Positions 35,476-44,857 of a stretch of 64,000 bases of DNA are shown piece by piece (within the stretch, counting starts at the first letter, position 1; every line of letters begins with the position of its first letter). The stretch is from contig NZ_CP061281.1 of NCBI RefSeq assembly GCF_014621695.1, positions 3,720,001 through 3,784,000 on the forward strand. Direction: 5' to 3'. A program made the translations under genes and the position numbers. Under the pieces are notes generated by a model. That model was not told where the DNA came from and made no database searches. It saw only the letters and a list, made by a program, of their open reading frames with translations. This DNA comes from Streptomyces xanthii (lineage in GTDB: Bacteria; Actinomycetota; Actinomycetes; Streptomycetales; Streptomycetaceae).

Positions 35476-37305
35476 TCAGACCAGACGGACTGGCTTTTCC
35501 GGGCGGATGCCCAGGGTGGTCAGCCAGGCTCTGAGGGGGGCGGGGTCGCCGTCCTCGACCAGGCTCAGGACGCGCGGGGCGAGATCGGCGGCGCGCTCGC
35601 CGTCGACCAGCAGAGACGGCCCGTCGAGCCAGTCCAGGCCCGGGGCGGCCCCCGCCGTGTCGACGGCGGCGCAGCAGACCATCGCGACCACGTGGTCGGC
35701 GAGGAGGTCCCGGCCGGTGCGCGGGGGCTGCAGCGGGAACAGGGGCAGGGCGCCCTCGTCCCACAGCGCCTCGTCCGGGCCCTGCCCCGCGGTGGGCCCG
35801 GGGGGCGCCGGGCGGGCCTGCTCCTCGCGGGCCAGTTCGGCGCTGATCCCGGCGGCCAGGGCGTCGGCCTCGGGGCGGGGCAGGGTCGTCTCGTCGTCCT
35901 CGAGGTCGAAGCCGGGGGCGAGCTCGTCGGCGGGGCCGGGGGCGGGCGCGGCGTCCGGTGCGGGGATCGTCTCCGGGGCGGCCGCGAGGTGGTCGAGGAC
36001 GCGGGCCAGGGTCGGGCCGTGGGCCGCGGGACCGGAGGGGCCGGGGCGGTGCACGCCCAGGGCGTCCAGGACCCGGTGCAGCCGGGCCGCGTCCGCGCGC
36101 CACTTGCGGTCCACGACCTCGTCCGGGTACTCCTGCCAGTCGACCGGCGCCCAGTCCGGGCCGGGCTCGGCGGGGCCGCCGTGGAACAGCCGGGCGGCGA
36201 GCAGGGAGGCCGCCTCGTCGACGACTCCGGGCTCCTCCAGGAGGTCACAGGCGGGTCGCTCGCCGAGCCGCGAGGCGAAGGCGCCGTTCTGCGCGGCGAG
36301 ACGGTCGCGGCGGGACAGCTCGGTCAGGGCGGCGACCACGCCCGCGTCGAGCCGGGACGGCCAGCGGCCCATCCGCCAGGCCGGCAGCGCGACCCGGGTC
36401 AGCAGCCGGTCCCAGCCCGCGTAGGCGAGGCCGACCTGCTCCTGCGCGACGATCCGCAGGCCGTAGTCCACCGTCTGGGCCCGCTCGGCGGCGGCCGCGG
36501 CGACACCGCGCTCCATCTCGCCCGCGTGGACCCGGCAGCTGCTCAGCATCAGCCGGGCGACCCGGCCGACTCCGGCGAGAACGGTGCGGGTCAGGGGCCC
36601 GCGGCCGGGAGCGGCGGCGACCGCGACGGCCGCGTCCAGACCGCGGACGAAGCGCCGGGCCGCGGCTATGTCGGGGTGGGCCGAGGGGCCCGTACCGGCG
36701 ACGACCGGGGCGAGGACGGCGCGCAGCTCTCCCACGCGCATCCACCACAGGAAGGGGGAGCCGATGACGAGGACGGGGGCCACGGGGGTGTCCGGGGACT
36801 TCCCGCCCGACGCGTCGAGGCCGTCGGCGGCACGGGAGCCGCCGGGCCCGGATATGCGGCGGCGGGCGCCCGGCGGACCGTGCGCGGGGTGCGTCCGGTC
36901 CTCCAGCCAGCTGTCGCAGTCCGGGGTGAGGGCTATCGCCGAGGGGGCCGGGACGTCCAGGCGGTCGGCCAGGTCCCGCACCAGGCGGTACAGATCGGGG
37001 GCCGTCTCCTCGGCGACCGGGACCGTCGGGCTGACGGCGGGGCGGGCCCGCGCCACGACCAGGGCGATGCCCGCCGCGGCGAGCAGCACGACCACGGCGC
37101 ACGCGGTGACGATCCCGCGCGCGACGTCCCAGCCGGCGCCCGTCAGACGGCCCGTGGTGCCGCCCGCGAGCAGGATCACCGCGGCGGCCGCGGGCAGCAG
37201 CGCCAGTGCCGTCGCCCTGCTGCGCACGCGCAGCACCGCGAGCGCCCGGGCCCGCGCACTCCGCGCACCCGCCTCCGCACCCGTACCGGACACGACCGAT
37301 GTCAC
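35476..37305 (-). CDS. Membrane protein resembling an M48 peptidase without HExxH
   Basis: A 609-residue protein, GTG start at 37305 (VTSVVSGTGAEAGARS). Two helices at about 31-50 and 62-85 are followed by DLYRLVRDLADRLDVPAPSA and VLVIGSPFLWWMRVGELRAVLAPVVAGTG. This is the layout of M48 membrane peptidases just before and at the zinc site, where HELGH should follow AVLA. Here the residues are PVVAG, so the catalytic motif is absent. The C-terminal half is acidic and Pro/Ala-rich, without known domains. I infer an inactive relative, perhaps a structural or regulatory membrane protein. It may share a transcript with the 33654 gene. Confidence 0.65.
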   Translation of the reverse strand: MTSVVSGTGAEAGARSARARALAVLRVRSRATALALLPAAAAVILLAGGTTGRLTGAGWDVARGIVTACAVVVLLAAAGIALVVARARPAVSPTVPVAEETAPDLYRLVRDLADRLDVPAPSAIALTPDCDSWLEDRTHPAHGPPGARRRISGPGGSRAADGLDASGGKSPDTPVAPVLVIGSPFLWWMRVGELRAVLAPVVAGTGPSAHPDIAAARRFVRGLDAAVAVAAAPGRGPLTRTVLAGVGRVARLMLSSCRVHAGEMERGVAAAAAERAQTVDYGLRIVAQEQVGLAYAGWDRLLTRVALPAWRMGRWPSRLDAGVVAALTELSRRDRLAAQNGAFASRLGERPACDLLEEPGVVDEAASLLAARLFHGGPAEPGPDWAPVDWQEYPDEVVDRKWRADAARLHRVLDALGVHRPGPSGPAAHGPTLARVLDHLAAAPETIPAPDAAPAPGPADELAPGFDLEDDETTLPRPEADALAAGISAELAREEQARPAPPGPTAGQGPDEALWDEGALPLFPLQPPRTGRDLLADHVVAMVCCAAVDTAGAAPGLDWLDGPSLLVDGERAADLAPRVLSLVEDGDPAPLRAWLTTLGIRPEKPVRLV

Positions 37306-37635
37306 CCCCTGCTGCCTGTGCCTGTCGTCCGGCCGAGGACTCGCGCCCGCGGCAGGACCCTGGTGGCGTTGCTCACTCCCCCACTGTGGCACCCGCCACT
37401 GACATCGCAATGCCGGTGGTCCGTATGGTTCTGTCCGGTCTCGCGGATGCCCGAACTCCGTGCGCCGCACCATAGTTGGGCGTCGCGGCAGCGTCAGCCG
37501 GATGGGTCAGCGGTCACTCGATGGAATGGCTTTGGGTAAAGGTGGCTGACATGAACGGGCCGGGCGGGAGAAGGTGACACCCTTCTCCCGCCCGGCCCGT
37601 GGTCCGTCCGTTCCGCCTCGGTGCGGCGGCGGTCG
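37306..37635. other. Intergenic region between the M48-like gene and purD
   Basis: 330 bases with the upstream signals of the minus-strand M48-like gene and the purD terminator at 37555-37600. No further gene is supported. Confidence 0.5.
37555..37600 (-). terminator. Long terminator hairpin of purD
   Basis: Perfect 20-bp stem (left arm 37555-37574, right arm 37581-37600) with a TGACAC loop, 35 bases past the purD stop. It is among the most stable hairpins in the window. Confidence 0.9.
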
Positions 37636-38895
37636 TCAGCTCTCGTCGGCGGCCTTCGCGGCGATGTCCGTACGGTGCTGGGAGCCGTCGAGGCCGATGC
37701 GGGCCAGGGCGGTGTACGCGCGCTCACGGGCCTGCGTGAGGTCCGTGCCGGTCGCGGTGACGGACAGGACGCGGCCGCCCGCGCTGACCACCTGCCCGCT
37801 CTTCTCGTCCCGCTTCGTGCCGGCGTGCAGCACGTACGCGTTCGGGGCGTCCTGCGCGGCCACCTCGTCGAGCCCGGTGATCGGGTCGCCGGTGCGCGGG
37901 GTCGCCGGGTAGTTGTGCGAGGCGATGACGACGGTCACGGCCGCGTCGTCGCTCCAGCGCAGCGGCTCCAGGTCGGCCAGCGTGCCGGTCGCGGAGGCCA
38001 GCAGGACGCCGGCCAGCGGGGTCCGCAGGCGGGCCAGGACGACCTGGGTCTCGGGGTCGCCGAAGCGGGCGTTGAACTCGATGACGCGGACGCCTCGGCC
38101 GGTGATCGCCAGACCCGCGTACAGCAGGCCGGAGAACGGCGTGCCGCGCTTCTTCATCTCGTCGACGGTCGGCTGCAGGACCGTGTCCAGGACCTCCTGG
38201 ACCAGCTTCGGGTCGGCCCACGGCAGCGGCGAGTAGGCACCCATGCCACCGGTGTTGGGGCCCTCGTCGCCGTCGAGCGCGCGCTTGAAGTCCTGCGCGG
38301 GCTGGAGCGGGACGACGGTCTCGCCGTCGGTGATCGCGAAGAGCGAGACCTCGGGGCCGTCGAGGAACTCCTCGATGACGACGCGCTCGCAGGCGTTCGC
38401 ATGGGCGCGGGCGGCCTCGATGTCCTCGGTGACGACGACACCCTTGCCGGCGGCGAGACCGTCGTCCTTCACGACGTACGGAGCGCCGAACGCGTCCAGC
38501 GCCTCGTCGATCTCCGCGGGCGTCGTGCACACGTAGGAACGGGCGGTCGGCACGCCGGCGCCGGCCATGACGTCCTTGGCGAACGCCTTGGAGCCCTCCA
38601 GCTGGGCGGCCGCGCCGGACGGGCCGAAGACGGGGATGCCGATCGCGCGCACGGCGTCGGCGACACCCGCGACCAGCGGGGCCTCCGGGCCGACGACGAC
38701 GAGGTCGGCCTCCAGCTCGCGGGCGAGGGCGGCGACCGCCGCGCCGTCGAGGGCGTCGACCGCGTGCAGCTCGGCGACCTCGGCGATGCCTGCGTTGCCG
38801 GGCGCGCAGTGCAGGGCGGTGACGGCGGGGTCGAGGGACAGGGAGCGGCACAGGGCGTGTTCGCGGGCGCCGTTACCGATGACGAGGAGCTTCAC
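37636..38895 (-). CDS. purD: Phosphoribosylamine-glycine ligase (GAR synthetase)
   Basis: ATP-grasp enzyme for step 2 of purine synthesis. 419 residues beginning [19 protein letters not shown], with [73 protein letters not shown] and [12 protein letters not shown], all family signatures. Transcribed alone with a strong terminator. The ATG at 38895 is the standard start. Confidence 0.98.
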   Translation of the reverse strand: MKLLVIGNGAREHALCRSLSLDPAVTALHCAPGNAGIAEVAELHAVDALDGAAVAALARELEADLVVVGPEAPLVAGVADAVRAIGIPVFGPSGAAAQLEGSKAFAKDVMAGAGVPTARSYVCTTPAEIDEALDAFGAPYVVKDDGLAAGKGVVVTEDIEAARAHANACERVVIEEFLDGPEVSLFAITDGETVVPLQPAQDFKRALDGDEGPNTGGMGAYSPLPWADPKLVQEVLDTVLQPTVDEMKKRGTPFSGLLYAGLAITGRGVRVIEFNARFGDPETQVVLARLRTPLAGVLLASATGTLADLEPLRWSDDAAVTVVIASHNYPATPRTGDPITGLDEVAAQDAPNAYVLHAGTKRDEKSGQVVSAGGRVLSVTATGTDLTQARERAYTALARIGLDGSQHRTDIAAKAADES

Positions 38896-39028
38896 GCGGG
38901 CCAGCCTAGTCTGCGGCTCTTGTGCGGGCTGCCTATGGGTGGGCCTGGACCGTTTTGTGGGTTCGCACAGGAGGGGCGGGGGATACGGGTGGGGCGGAGA
39001 CGGGCGGGGCGGAGCCGCGGACTGCGAA

Positions 39029-41248
39029 CTACTCGTTCGTGAACTCTTCGAGGACCGTGGCGCCGAGCTCTCTGACGATCAGGTCGTGGCCGGACAGGGC
39101 GTTCTCGTCCAGGTCCGGGTCGTCGGCCTCCGGGGTGTCGTCCTCCGGGGAGACCGACTGCCGGGCCGGCGGCTGCGGGGCTGCGGGCTGTACGGGGGCG
39201 GGGGGCGGAGCCGGGGACTGGGCCGGAGCCGACTGCGGGGCCTGTTGGGCCGGGGCGGGGGCCGCCGGGGCCGGGGGCGGGGTGTAGCCGCCACCGCCTC
39301 CGCCGTAACCGCCGCCTCCGTAGCCACCGCCCGGCGCGGGAGGCGCGGGGGCGCCGCCGGACGCGTCGACGACGGCGTCGATCTTCCAGTTCACATGAAA
39401 CTGCTCGGAGAGCGCCGCCTTGAGGACGTCCTCGCTGCCGCTGCTCGCGAAGTTGTCCCGCGCGCCCGCGTTCACGAACCCGAGCTGGAGCGTGGTGCCG
39501 TCGAAGCCCGTCACCTGGGCGTTCTGGCTGAGCAGGATCCAGGTGAAGCGGCGCTTGTTCTTCACCGCCTCCAGGATGTTCGGCCAGAGGGTGCGGGGGT
39601 CGGGGCCGCCGACGGGGGCGGCCTGAGGCACGGGTGCCGGCGCCGGGGCCGGGGCGGACTGCTGCGGGGCCGGGGCGGGGGCCGCCTGGGGGGCGGCGGG
39701 CGCGGGGCCCGAGCCGGCCGCGGCCGCCGTGGGCCAGCCACCGGGGCGCCGGGCGCCGCCAGCGGGTGCGGCGGTGGGCCAGGCGCCGGGGGCTGACGCG
39801 GCCGGGGCCGCCTGGGGCTGGGCCTGAGGCTCGGGCTGGGGTGCCGGAGCGGGGGCCGGAGGCTGGGCTTCCGGTGCCGGGGCGGGAGCGGGGGTCGGAA
39901 CCGGGGTGGCCGCAGGAGCTGGTGCCGGGGCGGCGGGCGGCGGGGTCGCGGGCGCCGGGGCGCCTCCCCGTACCGCCGCGCGGGCCGCGGCCGGACCGCC
40001 GCCGGGCGGGACGGGAGCGGCGTGCGCCTCGGGCCCGGGCACGTACGCCATCGCCGGAGCGGGACCCTGCCCGGCCGGGGTGAAGGCGCCGCCGGCGCGC
40101 TCGATGCGGTCGAGCCGTGCCATCACGGAGCGCTCGTCCCCGTAGGCCGCGGGCAGCAGGACGCGCGCGCAGATCAGCTCGAGCTGGAGCCGCGGCGAGT
40201 TCGCCCCGCGCATCTCGGTCAGGCCCTCGTTGACGAGGTCGGCGGCGCGGCTGAGCTCGGCGGCCCCGAAGGTGCTCGCCTGGGCCTGCATCCGCTCGAT
40301 GACATCGGCGGGCGCGTCGATCAGCCCCTTCTCGGCGGCGTCCGGAACGGCGGCCAGGATGACGAGGTCGCGCAGCCGCTCCAGCAGGTCCGTCACGAAC
40401 CGGCGCGGATCGTTGCCCCCCTCGATGACGCGGTCCACGACCTCGAAGGCGGCGGCCCCGTCCCCGGTGGCGAACGCCTCGACCACGGAGTCGAGCAGCG
40501 CCCCGTCCGTATAACCGAGCAGGCCCGTCGCCATGGCGTACGTCACACCGTCCTCGGCGGCGCCGGCGAGGAGCTGGTCCATGACGGACATCGAGTCACG
40601 CACGGAGCCCGCGCCGGCCCGTACGACGAGGGGCAGCACCCCGTCCTCGACGGGGATGGCCTCCTTGCCGCAGACCTCGCCCAGGTAGTCCCGCAGGGTC
40701 CCGGGCGGCACGAGCCGGAAGGGGTAGTGGTGCGTACGCGAGCGGATCGTCCCGATGACCTTCTCGGGCTCGGTGGTCGCGAAGATGAACTTGAGGTGCT
40801 CCGGCGGTTCCTCGACGACCTTCAGCAGGGCGTTGAACCCCGCCGAGGTGACCATGTGGGCCTCGTCGATGATGTAGATCTTGTACCGGCTGCTCGCCGG
40901 GCCGAAGAAGGCCTTCTCGCGCAGGTCACGGGCGTCGTCCACACCACCGTGCGACGCGGCGTCGATCTCGATGACGTCGATCGAACCCGGCCCGTTCCTC
41001 GCCAGGTCCCGGCAGCTCTGGCACTCGCCGCAGGGCGTGGGCGTGGGCCCCTGCTCGCAGTTCAGACAGCGGGCCAGGATGCGGGCGCTGGTCGTCTTGC
41101 CGCAGCCGCGCGGACCACTGAACAGGTACGCGTGATTGACCCGGTTGTTCCGCAGCGCCTGCTGCAACGGATCAGTGACATGCTCCTGACCGATGACCTC
41201 GGCGAACGACTCCGGGCGATAGCGGCGGTACAGCGCGAGAGACGACAC
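39029..41248 (-). CDS. dnaX: DNA polymerase III subunit gamma/tau
   Basis: Clamp-loader ATPase subunit. 739 residues from GTG at 41248 ([21 protein letters not shown]). Domains: AAA+ with Walker [15 protein letters not shown], zinc-binding CLNC...CGECQSC, Walker [10 protein letters not shown], sensor FATTEPEKV; then domain III ([13 protein letters not shown]) to about residue 385. A roughly 190-residue Pro/Ala/Gln linker follows, and a C-terminal domain ([19 protein letters not shown]) of the tau type. The longer frame to 41467 has no family match. The SRP RNA gene lies just upstream on the same strand. Confidence 0.97.
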   Translation of the reverse strand: MSSLALYRRYRPESFAEVIGQEHVTDPLQQALRNNRVNHAYLFSGPRGCGKTTSARILARCLNCEQGPTPTPCGECQSCRDLARNGPGSIDVIEIDAASHGGVDDARDLREKAFFGPASSRYKIYIIDEAHMVTSAGFNALLKVVEEPPEHLKFIFATTEPEKVIGTIRSRTHHYPFRLVPPGTLRDYLGEVCGKEAIPVEDGVLPLVVRAGAGSVRDSMSVMDQLLAGAAEDGVTYAMATGLLGYTDGALLDSVVEAFATGDGAAAFEVVDRVIEGGNDPRRFVTDLLERLRDLVILAAVPDAAEKGLIDAPADVIERMQAQASTFGAAELSRAADLVNEGLTEMRGANSPRLQLELICARVLLPAAYGDERSVMARLDRIERAGGAFTPAGQGPAPAMAYVPGPEAHAAPVPPGGGPAAARAAVRGGAPAPATPPPAAPAPAPAATPVPTPAPAPAPEAQPPAPAPAPQPEPQAQPQAAPAASAPGAWPTAAPAGGARRPGGWPTAAAAGSGPAPAAPQAAPAPAPQQSAPAPAPAPVPQAAPVGGPDPRTLWPNILEAVKNKRRFTWILLSQNAQVTGFDGTTLQLGFVNAGARDNFASSGSEDVLKAALSEQFHVNWKIDAVVDASGGAPAPPAPGGGYGGGGYGGGGGGYTPPPAPAAPAPAQQAPQSAPAQSPAPPPAPVQPAAPQPPARQSVSPEDDTPEADDPDLDENALSGHDLIVRELGATVLEEFTNE

Positions 41249-41330
41249 GTCTACGAGGTTATAGGCGACCACTGACAACCCGGGCCCCCGGCGACCTCGG
41301 TGCGGGCTCCCCCGCCCCGGAAACGCAAAA

Positions 41331-41418
41331 CGCCCCCCACGCACCCGCCAGAGCCGACCTACCCTTGCTGCCTTCCGGCCCTGGGGGAGTTCAGTCAGAT
41401 AGCGCCGCGTGGGGAGCT
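41331..41418 (-). ncRNA. ffs: Bacterial small SRP RNA (4.5S)
   Basis: Read on the minus strand the region contains CCAGGGCCGGAAGGCAGCAA, with the conserved GGAAG/GCAGCA internal loop and tetraloop of SRP domain IV. CTCCCCACGC at one end pairs with GCGTGGGG at the other to close the long hairpin. Position next to dnaX is the usual one in actinobacteria. The RNA binds Ffh for co-translational membrane targeting. The exact ends are estimated. Confidence 0.9.
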
Positions 41419-41494
41419 TGCGGACAGAGTACATGCTCGGAGCCGGTGGGAACGAGTTCGCGAGCACTCCCTCCGGTCATGTAATGTCTCCAGC

Positions 41495-41579
41495 GGAGGA
41501 TTCGCCTAGAGGCCTAGGGCGCACGCTTGGAAAGCGTGTTGGGGGCAACCCCTCACGAGTTCGAATCTCGTATCCTCCG
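41495..41579 (+). tRNA. tRNA-Ser (anticodon GGA)
   Basis: 85-nt class II tRNA with acceptor GGAGGAT/ATCCTCC, anticodon loop TTGGAAA giving GGA, and a long variable arm (TTGGGGGCAACCCCT). Confidence 0.96.
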
Positions 41580-41601
41580 CCTCAGCCCAGCAGGGCAGAT
41601 G

Positions 41602-41633
41602 AAGGTCCCGACCGGTTCGCCGGCCGGGACCTT
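41602..41633 (+). terminator. Terminator after tRNA-Ser(GGA)
   Basis: A 14-bp stem with one mismatch and a TTCG loop, 22 bases after the tRNA, ending in CCTTTGT. Confidence 0.8.
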
Positions 41634-41674
41634 TGTCGTTCGTGCGGGCACGCGCAGAAGATGCGGACGAATGA

Positions 41675-41710
41675 CCGGAGGGCCCCACCGATCGTGGTGG
41701 GGCCCTCCGG
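41675..41710 (-). terminator. Terminator of the surface-protein gene
   Basis: Perfect 15-bp stem (CCGGAGGGCCCCACC and complement) with a six-base loop, about 50 bases past the stop of the minus-strand gene at 41759. Confidence 0.8.
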
Positions 41711-41736
41711 CGTTCGCAGCGGATCAGATCGGATCC

Positions 41737-41761
41737 GGTCAGGTCAGGTCAGGTCAGGTCA
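41737..41761. repeat. Five tandem GGTCA units at the surface-protein stop codon
   Basis: Five perfect copies of the pentamer GGTCA. The last one contains the TGA stop of the minus-strand gene. Slippage of one unit would leave the stop in place, because every unit supplies TGA only in one frame position in three. Confidence 0.9.
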
Positions 41762-44125
41762 GGACTGGGTGCCCTTCCTGCGGTACCACCACGTCAGCGC
41801 GGCGCCGGCGGCCGCGAGGACCGCGGCGAGGGTCGCGATCAGGGCGATCGGGGTGTCCGAGCCGGTGTCGGCCAGGTCACCGTCCGGGTCCTGGGGTGCC
41901 CGTGTCGGGTCGGCGGCCGGCGGGGTGGACGCCGGCGGGTCCGAGGGTGCCGGGGCCGGCGAGTGGTCGGTCGGCGCGGTCGTGGGGGTGGGCGTCGGGT
42001 CCGTGCCGCCTCCGTCGCCGCCGCCGGTGGACTTCGCCGCGGTGTTGCCGCCCAGCAGGAGCAGATCCTTGTCCTGCGGGTCGCGGGCCACCGTCTGGAG
42101 GGAGTTCCGCGTCTGCCGGGGCTTGTAACGGTGCTCCGTCCGGAAGCGCAGGCCGGTGACGTTCCGCTTGGGCTGCTTCGAGAAGTCGACGCCGCCCACG
42201 CTGTACGTGTACGGACCGCCGCCGGCGTCGTGCTGCCACTTCTCCTCGCCCTCGCGGTACGACTTCACGTAGGCGCGGTAGGTCGTCTCCCGTGTCCAGT
42301 CCTTGTTCGCCCCGCGCAGGGGCCACCGCGACACGTCGCCGGAGTCGATGATCGAGTGGTAGTCCGTGCGGGACTTCGCGTCCTGCAGGCGGATCCACTC
42401 GGCCGCCACCCGCGCGGTGTAGACGCGGCGCAGGTCGGCGTACTCCGGGTCGTTGTTCACGCGCTTCTCGACCTCGGGAATGATCAGCCGGTTGACCTGG
42501 CGTTCGGCCCAGCGCTTCTGGGCCTCGTTGAAGTCGCAGTTGAAGGAGCCCGGCGGGACGCTCGTCATCTTCATGTACTCCGACTTCACCTTCAGCGGTG
42601 TGTCGAGGATGTAGATGCCGCCGTCCTGTTCACGGACCTGCGCGGTGCCCGGCTCGATCCAGTTGCGGACCTGGAAGAAGCACGGGACGCCGTCCTTGTT
42701 CTTCGGCATGGACCTCCAGAACCGGTCCGCCTCGTCCCGCTTGTTGGGGTTGAGGGCGTCGGCGTAGTCCCGCTTCATCTCCAGGTCGGCCTCCAGCAGG
42801 ACCCGCCCCGCGTCGGTCCTGCCGAACTTGGCGTCCATGATCCTTTCCGGCTGGTCCGGGTTGAGGTTCACCCAGAACTTCGACGGATCGAGCGCCAGCC
42901 AGGTGAAGAACGCGTCCGAGATCATCTGCGCCTTGGCCTTGCCGCCCCAGCCGGGGTTGCTGTCCTCGTCCGTCTTCTTCGCGGAGAACGAGTAGTCCAG
43001 GCCCTGGCCCTTCACCGGCTTTCCGACGTAGCGCAGGTCCAGGGTGGAGAAGTCGATGCCACCGGGGCCGCGGGGCCGCTGATCGCCGCCGTTGAGTGCC
43101 CGCGCCCGTTCCGCCTGCGCCTTCGCCTCCTTCAGGGACGGCGCGGAGTTGTCGACGGCCTGGTTCCCGGCGCCCCGCGAGCCCTGGTTCCGGCCCGTCC
43201 CGGGGTTCATGTACTCGTCGTACCGGCTGTGCGGGCCCGGCTTGTAGCGGGGTTTGCCGTCGGATATGTGCTCTCGGGTGACGACCCGGTTGCGGCCCTG
43301 GGCGTCCTTGCCGAACTCCTGCTCGAGCCCCTTGTACGTGTTGGTGGCGCCCTTGGACTTGCCCTCGCCGAAGACGCCGATCAGGCGGGCCTTGGGGTTC
43401 TCCCTCAGGACCGCACGGTCCTTCGGGGTCTGCCCCTCCTTGTGGTTGGGGCCGGACTTCACCTCGACGTGCTCACCGGTCTTGTGGTTGACCGCGTCGT
43501 AGCGGCGGAACCGCTTCTTGCCCTCGGCGTCGGTGTACTCGACGTCCTCCTCGCAGTACCAGTCGGGGCCGGTCAGTCCGAGGTCCTTCACGACCTTCTT
43601 GTGGAAGGCCTCGCCCTTGGTCCTGCGGGCCGCCAGCTCGATGTACGCCTCGTTCAGCCAGGTGTCGAACGACCCGAACTTGTTGACGCCGTTGTTCTTC
43701 TTCAAGTACCGGTTGTAGGACGCCCACACCTTGCGCGGGTCGCCCTCCTTGTACTTCTTCGGGTTCGATCCGGTCGCCTTGAGGATCGCCTTCCGGTCAG
43801 GGTCGGCGTCGCTGTCACCAGGAAGGATGACCCCGTCCATGGCCTGACGCTGGTTGTCGTAGAAGTAGTCGTCCCACTCGTTCAGATCACGGACGGTGTC
43901 CTGTCCGTCCAGCGGCCTGTTCCTCGGCGGAACGCCCTTCAGGCCGAACTTGTCCTCGCACAGCTCCTGCTTCTTCTTCCCCGGTACCGGCTTCGGCTTG
44001 GGCGCCGCCTCGGCGCTGCCCTGAAGCCCCGGAAGCGCGGAGAGGGTGACCACTCCGGCGCAGGCGAGAGCGACAGCGGCTCTCGCCCAACCGCGCAGTC
44101 GTGGTGGTCGTGTCCAATGACTCAC
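41759..44125 (-). CDS. LAxTG-anchored surface protein with PD-(D/E)XK nuclease-like motif
   Basis: A 788-residue exported protein. A signal peptide (basic start, hydrophobic 16-34, cleavage near AEA-AP40) opens it. The C-terminus has a Thr/Pro/Asp spacer (707-750), the sortase motif LADTG at 751-755, a helix at 759-777 and the tail YRRKGTQS, so class E sortase should anchor it to peptidoglycan. Residues 207-224 read RRYDAVNHKTGEHVEVKSG, with Asp210 and Glu221-x-Lys223 spaced as in PD-(D/E)XK nucleases. Residues 356-450 (IDFSTLDLRYVG, FWVNLNPDQPERIMDA, TDAGRVLLEADLEMKR) form a second, distinct conserved-looking domain that I cannot name. Function unproven; extracellular nuclease or contact-dependent effector are possibilities. 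Confidence 0.75.
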   Translation of the reverse strand: MSHWTRPPRLRGWARAAVALACAGVVTLSALPGLQGSAEAAPKPKPVPGKKKQELCEDKFGLKGVPPRNRPLDGQDTVRDLNEWDDYFYDNQRQAMDGVILPGDSDADPDRKAILKATGSNPKKYKEGDPRKVWASYNRYLKKNNGVNKFGSFDTWLNEAYIELAARRTKGEAFHKKVVKDLGLTGPDWYCEEDVEYTDAEGKKRFRRYDAVNHKTGEHVEVKSGPNHKEGQTPKDRAVLRENPKARLIGVFGEGKSKGATNTYKGLEQEFGKDAQGRNRVVTREHISDGKPRYKPGPHSRYDEYMNPGTGRNQGSRGAGNQAVDNSAPSLKEAKAQAERARALNGGDQRPRGPGGIDFSTLDLRYVGKPVKGQGLDYSFSAKKTDEDSNPGWGGKAKAQMISDAFFTWLALDPSKFWVNLNPDQPERIMDAKFGRTDAGRVLLEADLEMKRDYADALNPNKRDEADRFWRSMPKNKDGVPCFFQVRNWIEPGTAQVREQDGGIYILDTPLKVKSEYMKMTSVPPGSFNCDFNEAQKRWAERQVNRLIIPEVEKRVNNDPEYADLRRVYTARVAAEWIRLQDAKSRTDYHSIIDSGDVSRWPLRGANKDWTRETTYRAYVKSYREGEEKWQHDAGGGPYTYSVGGVDFSKQPKRNVTGLRFRTEHRYKPRQTRNSLQTVARDPQDKDLLLLGGNTAAKSTGGGDGGGTDPTPTPTTAPTDHSPAPAPSDPPASTPPAADPTRAPQDPDGDLADTGSDTPIALIATLAAVLAAAGAALTWWYRRKGTQS

Positions 44126-44323
44126 GTGATGTCCCTGGGGAGCCCAGAACGGATGGGTTCTCCGGTGACGCCAGGGGCCCCCGTGGTCGTTGGCGTCACC
44201 AACTCCTCACCGTATGCGGTCAGTTGACGTGTTCACGCGAGCGCAAGGGACCGGCACAGCTTCGGCTCAGCTGATTTACAGGCTCATCACCGGGAACCGG
44301 AGCCGGATCGTAGGGTCGTGACC

Positions 44324-44839
44324 ATGAACGTGACCTCGTCGCAGTGGCGTGACAACCCCCGGCTCGCCCAGTGGCTCGCCGCCCAGGAAGAGGCCTTCTC
44401 CGCCTGGCGGCAGGCCACCGCGGGGACCTGGGACTTCAGCCCCGCCTCCCTCGACCGGCTCGAAGAGGTCCTGATGAGCCGTTACGCGAGCGCCGAGGAG
44501 GCCGAGGCCGCCCACGAGGATCCGTTCATGACGGTCGCCGTCTGGTATCTGGGCGAGACCGTCCGCCGCGCCCACCCGGACGCCGTGTGGTCGTGCAGCC
44601 CCACGCCGGGCGAGGGGCTCTACGCCCGGACGACGCCGCTGCTCACGTACGCCGTCGAGACCCTGGACGACGACGTGCGCGAGGAGATCGAGGAGCGGGA
44701 GGAGGAGTACGACGAGATCCTCCCGCTGCGGGACCCGACCGAGGACATCCAGGCCCTGCACGTCAGCGACCGGCATCTGCGCGAGGCGCTGGAGGAGTTC
44801 GCCGAATTCCAGGAGTACCTGGATTCGGCCGCCGGCTGA
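44324..44839 (+). CDS. Conserved hypothetical acidic protein
   Basis: A 171-residue soluble protein rich in Glu and Asp. The ATG at 44324 (MNVTSSQWRDNPRLAQWL) is eight bases from AGGG and is preferred to the GTG two codons earlier. Segments such as MTVAVWYLGETVRRAHPDAVWS and VREEIEEREEEYDEIL suggest a helical protein. No family is recognised. It is divergent from the surface-protein gene (198 bases) and convergent with the SDR gene, so it stands alone. Confidence 0.7.
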   Translation: MNVTSSQWRDNPRLAQWLAAQEEAFSAWRQATAGTWDFSPASLDRLEEVLMSRYASAEEAEAAHEDPFMTVAVWYLGETVRRAHPDAVWSCSPTPGEGLYARTTPLLTYAVETLDDDVREEIEEREEEYDEILPLRDPTEDIQALHVSDRHLREALEEFAEFQEYLDSAAG

Positions 44840-44857
44840 CGCCTCGGCCAGGACGGT

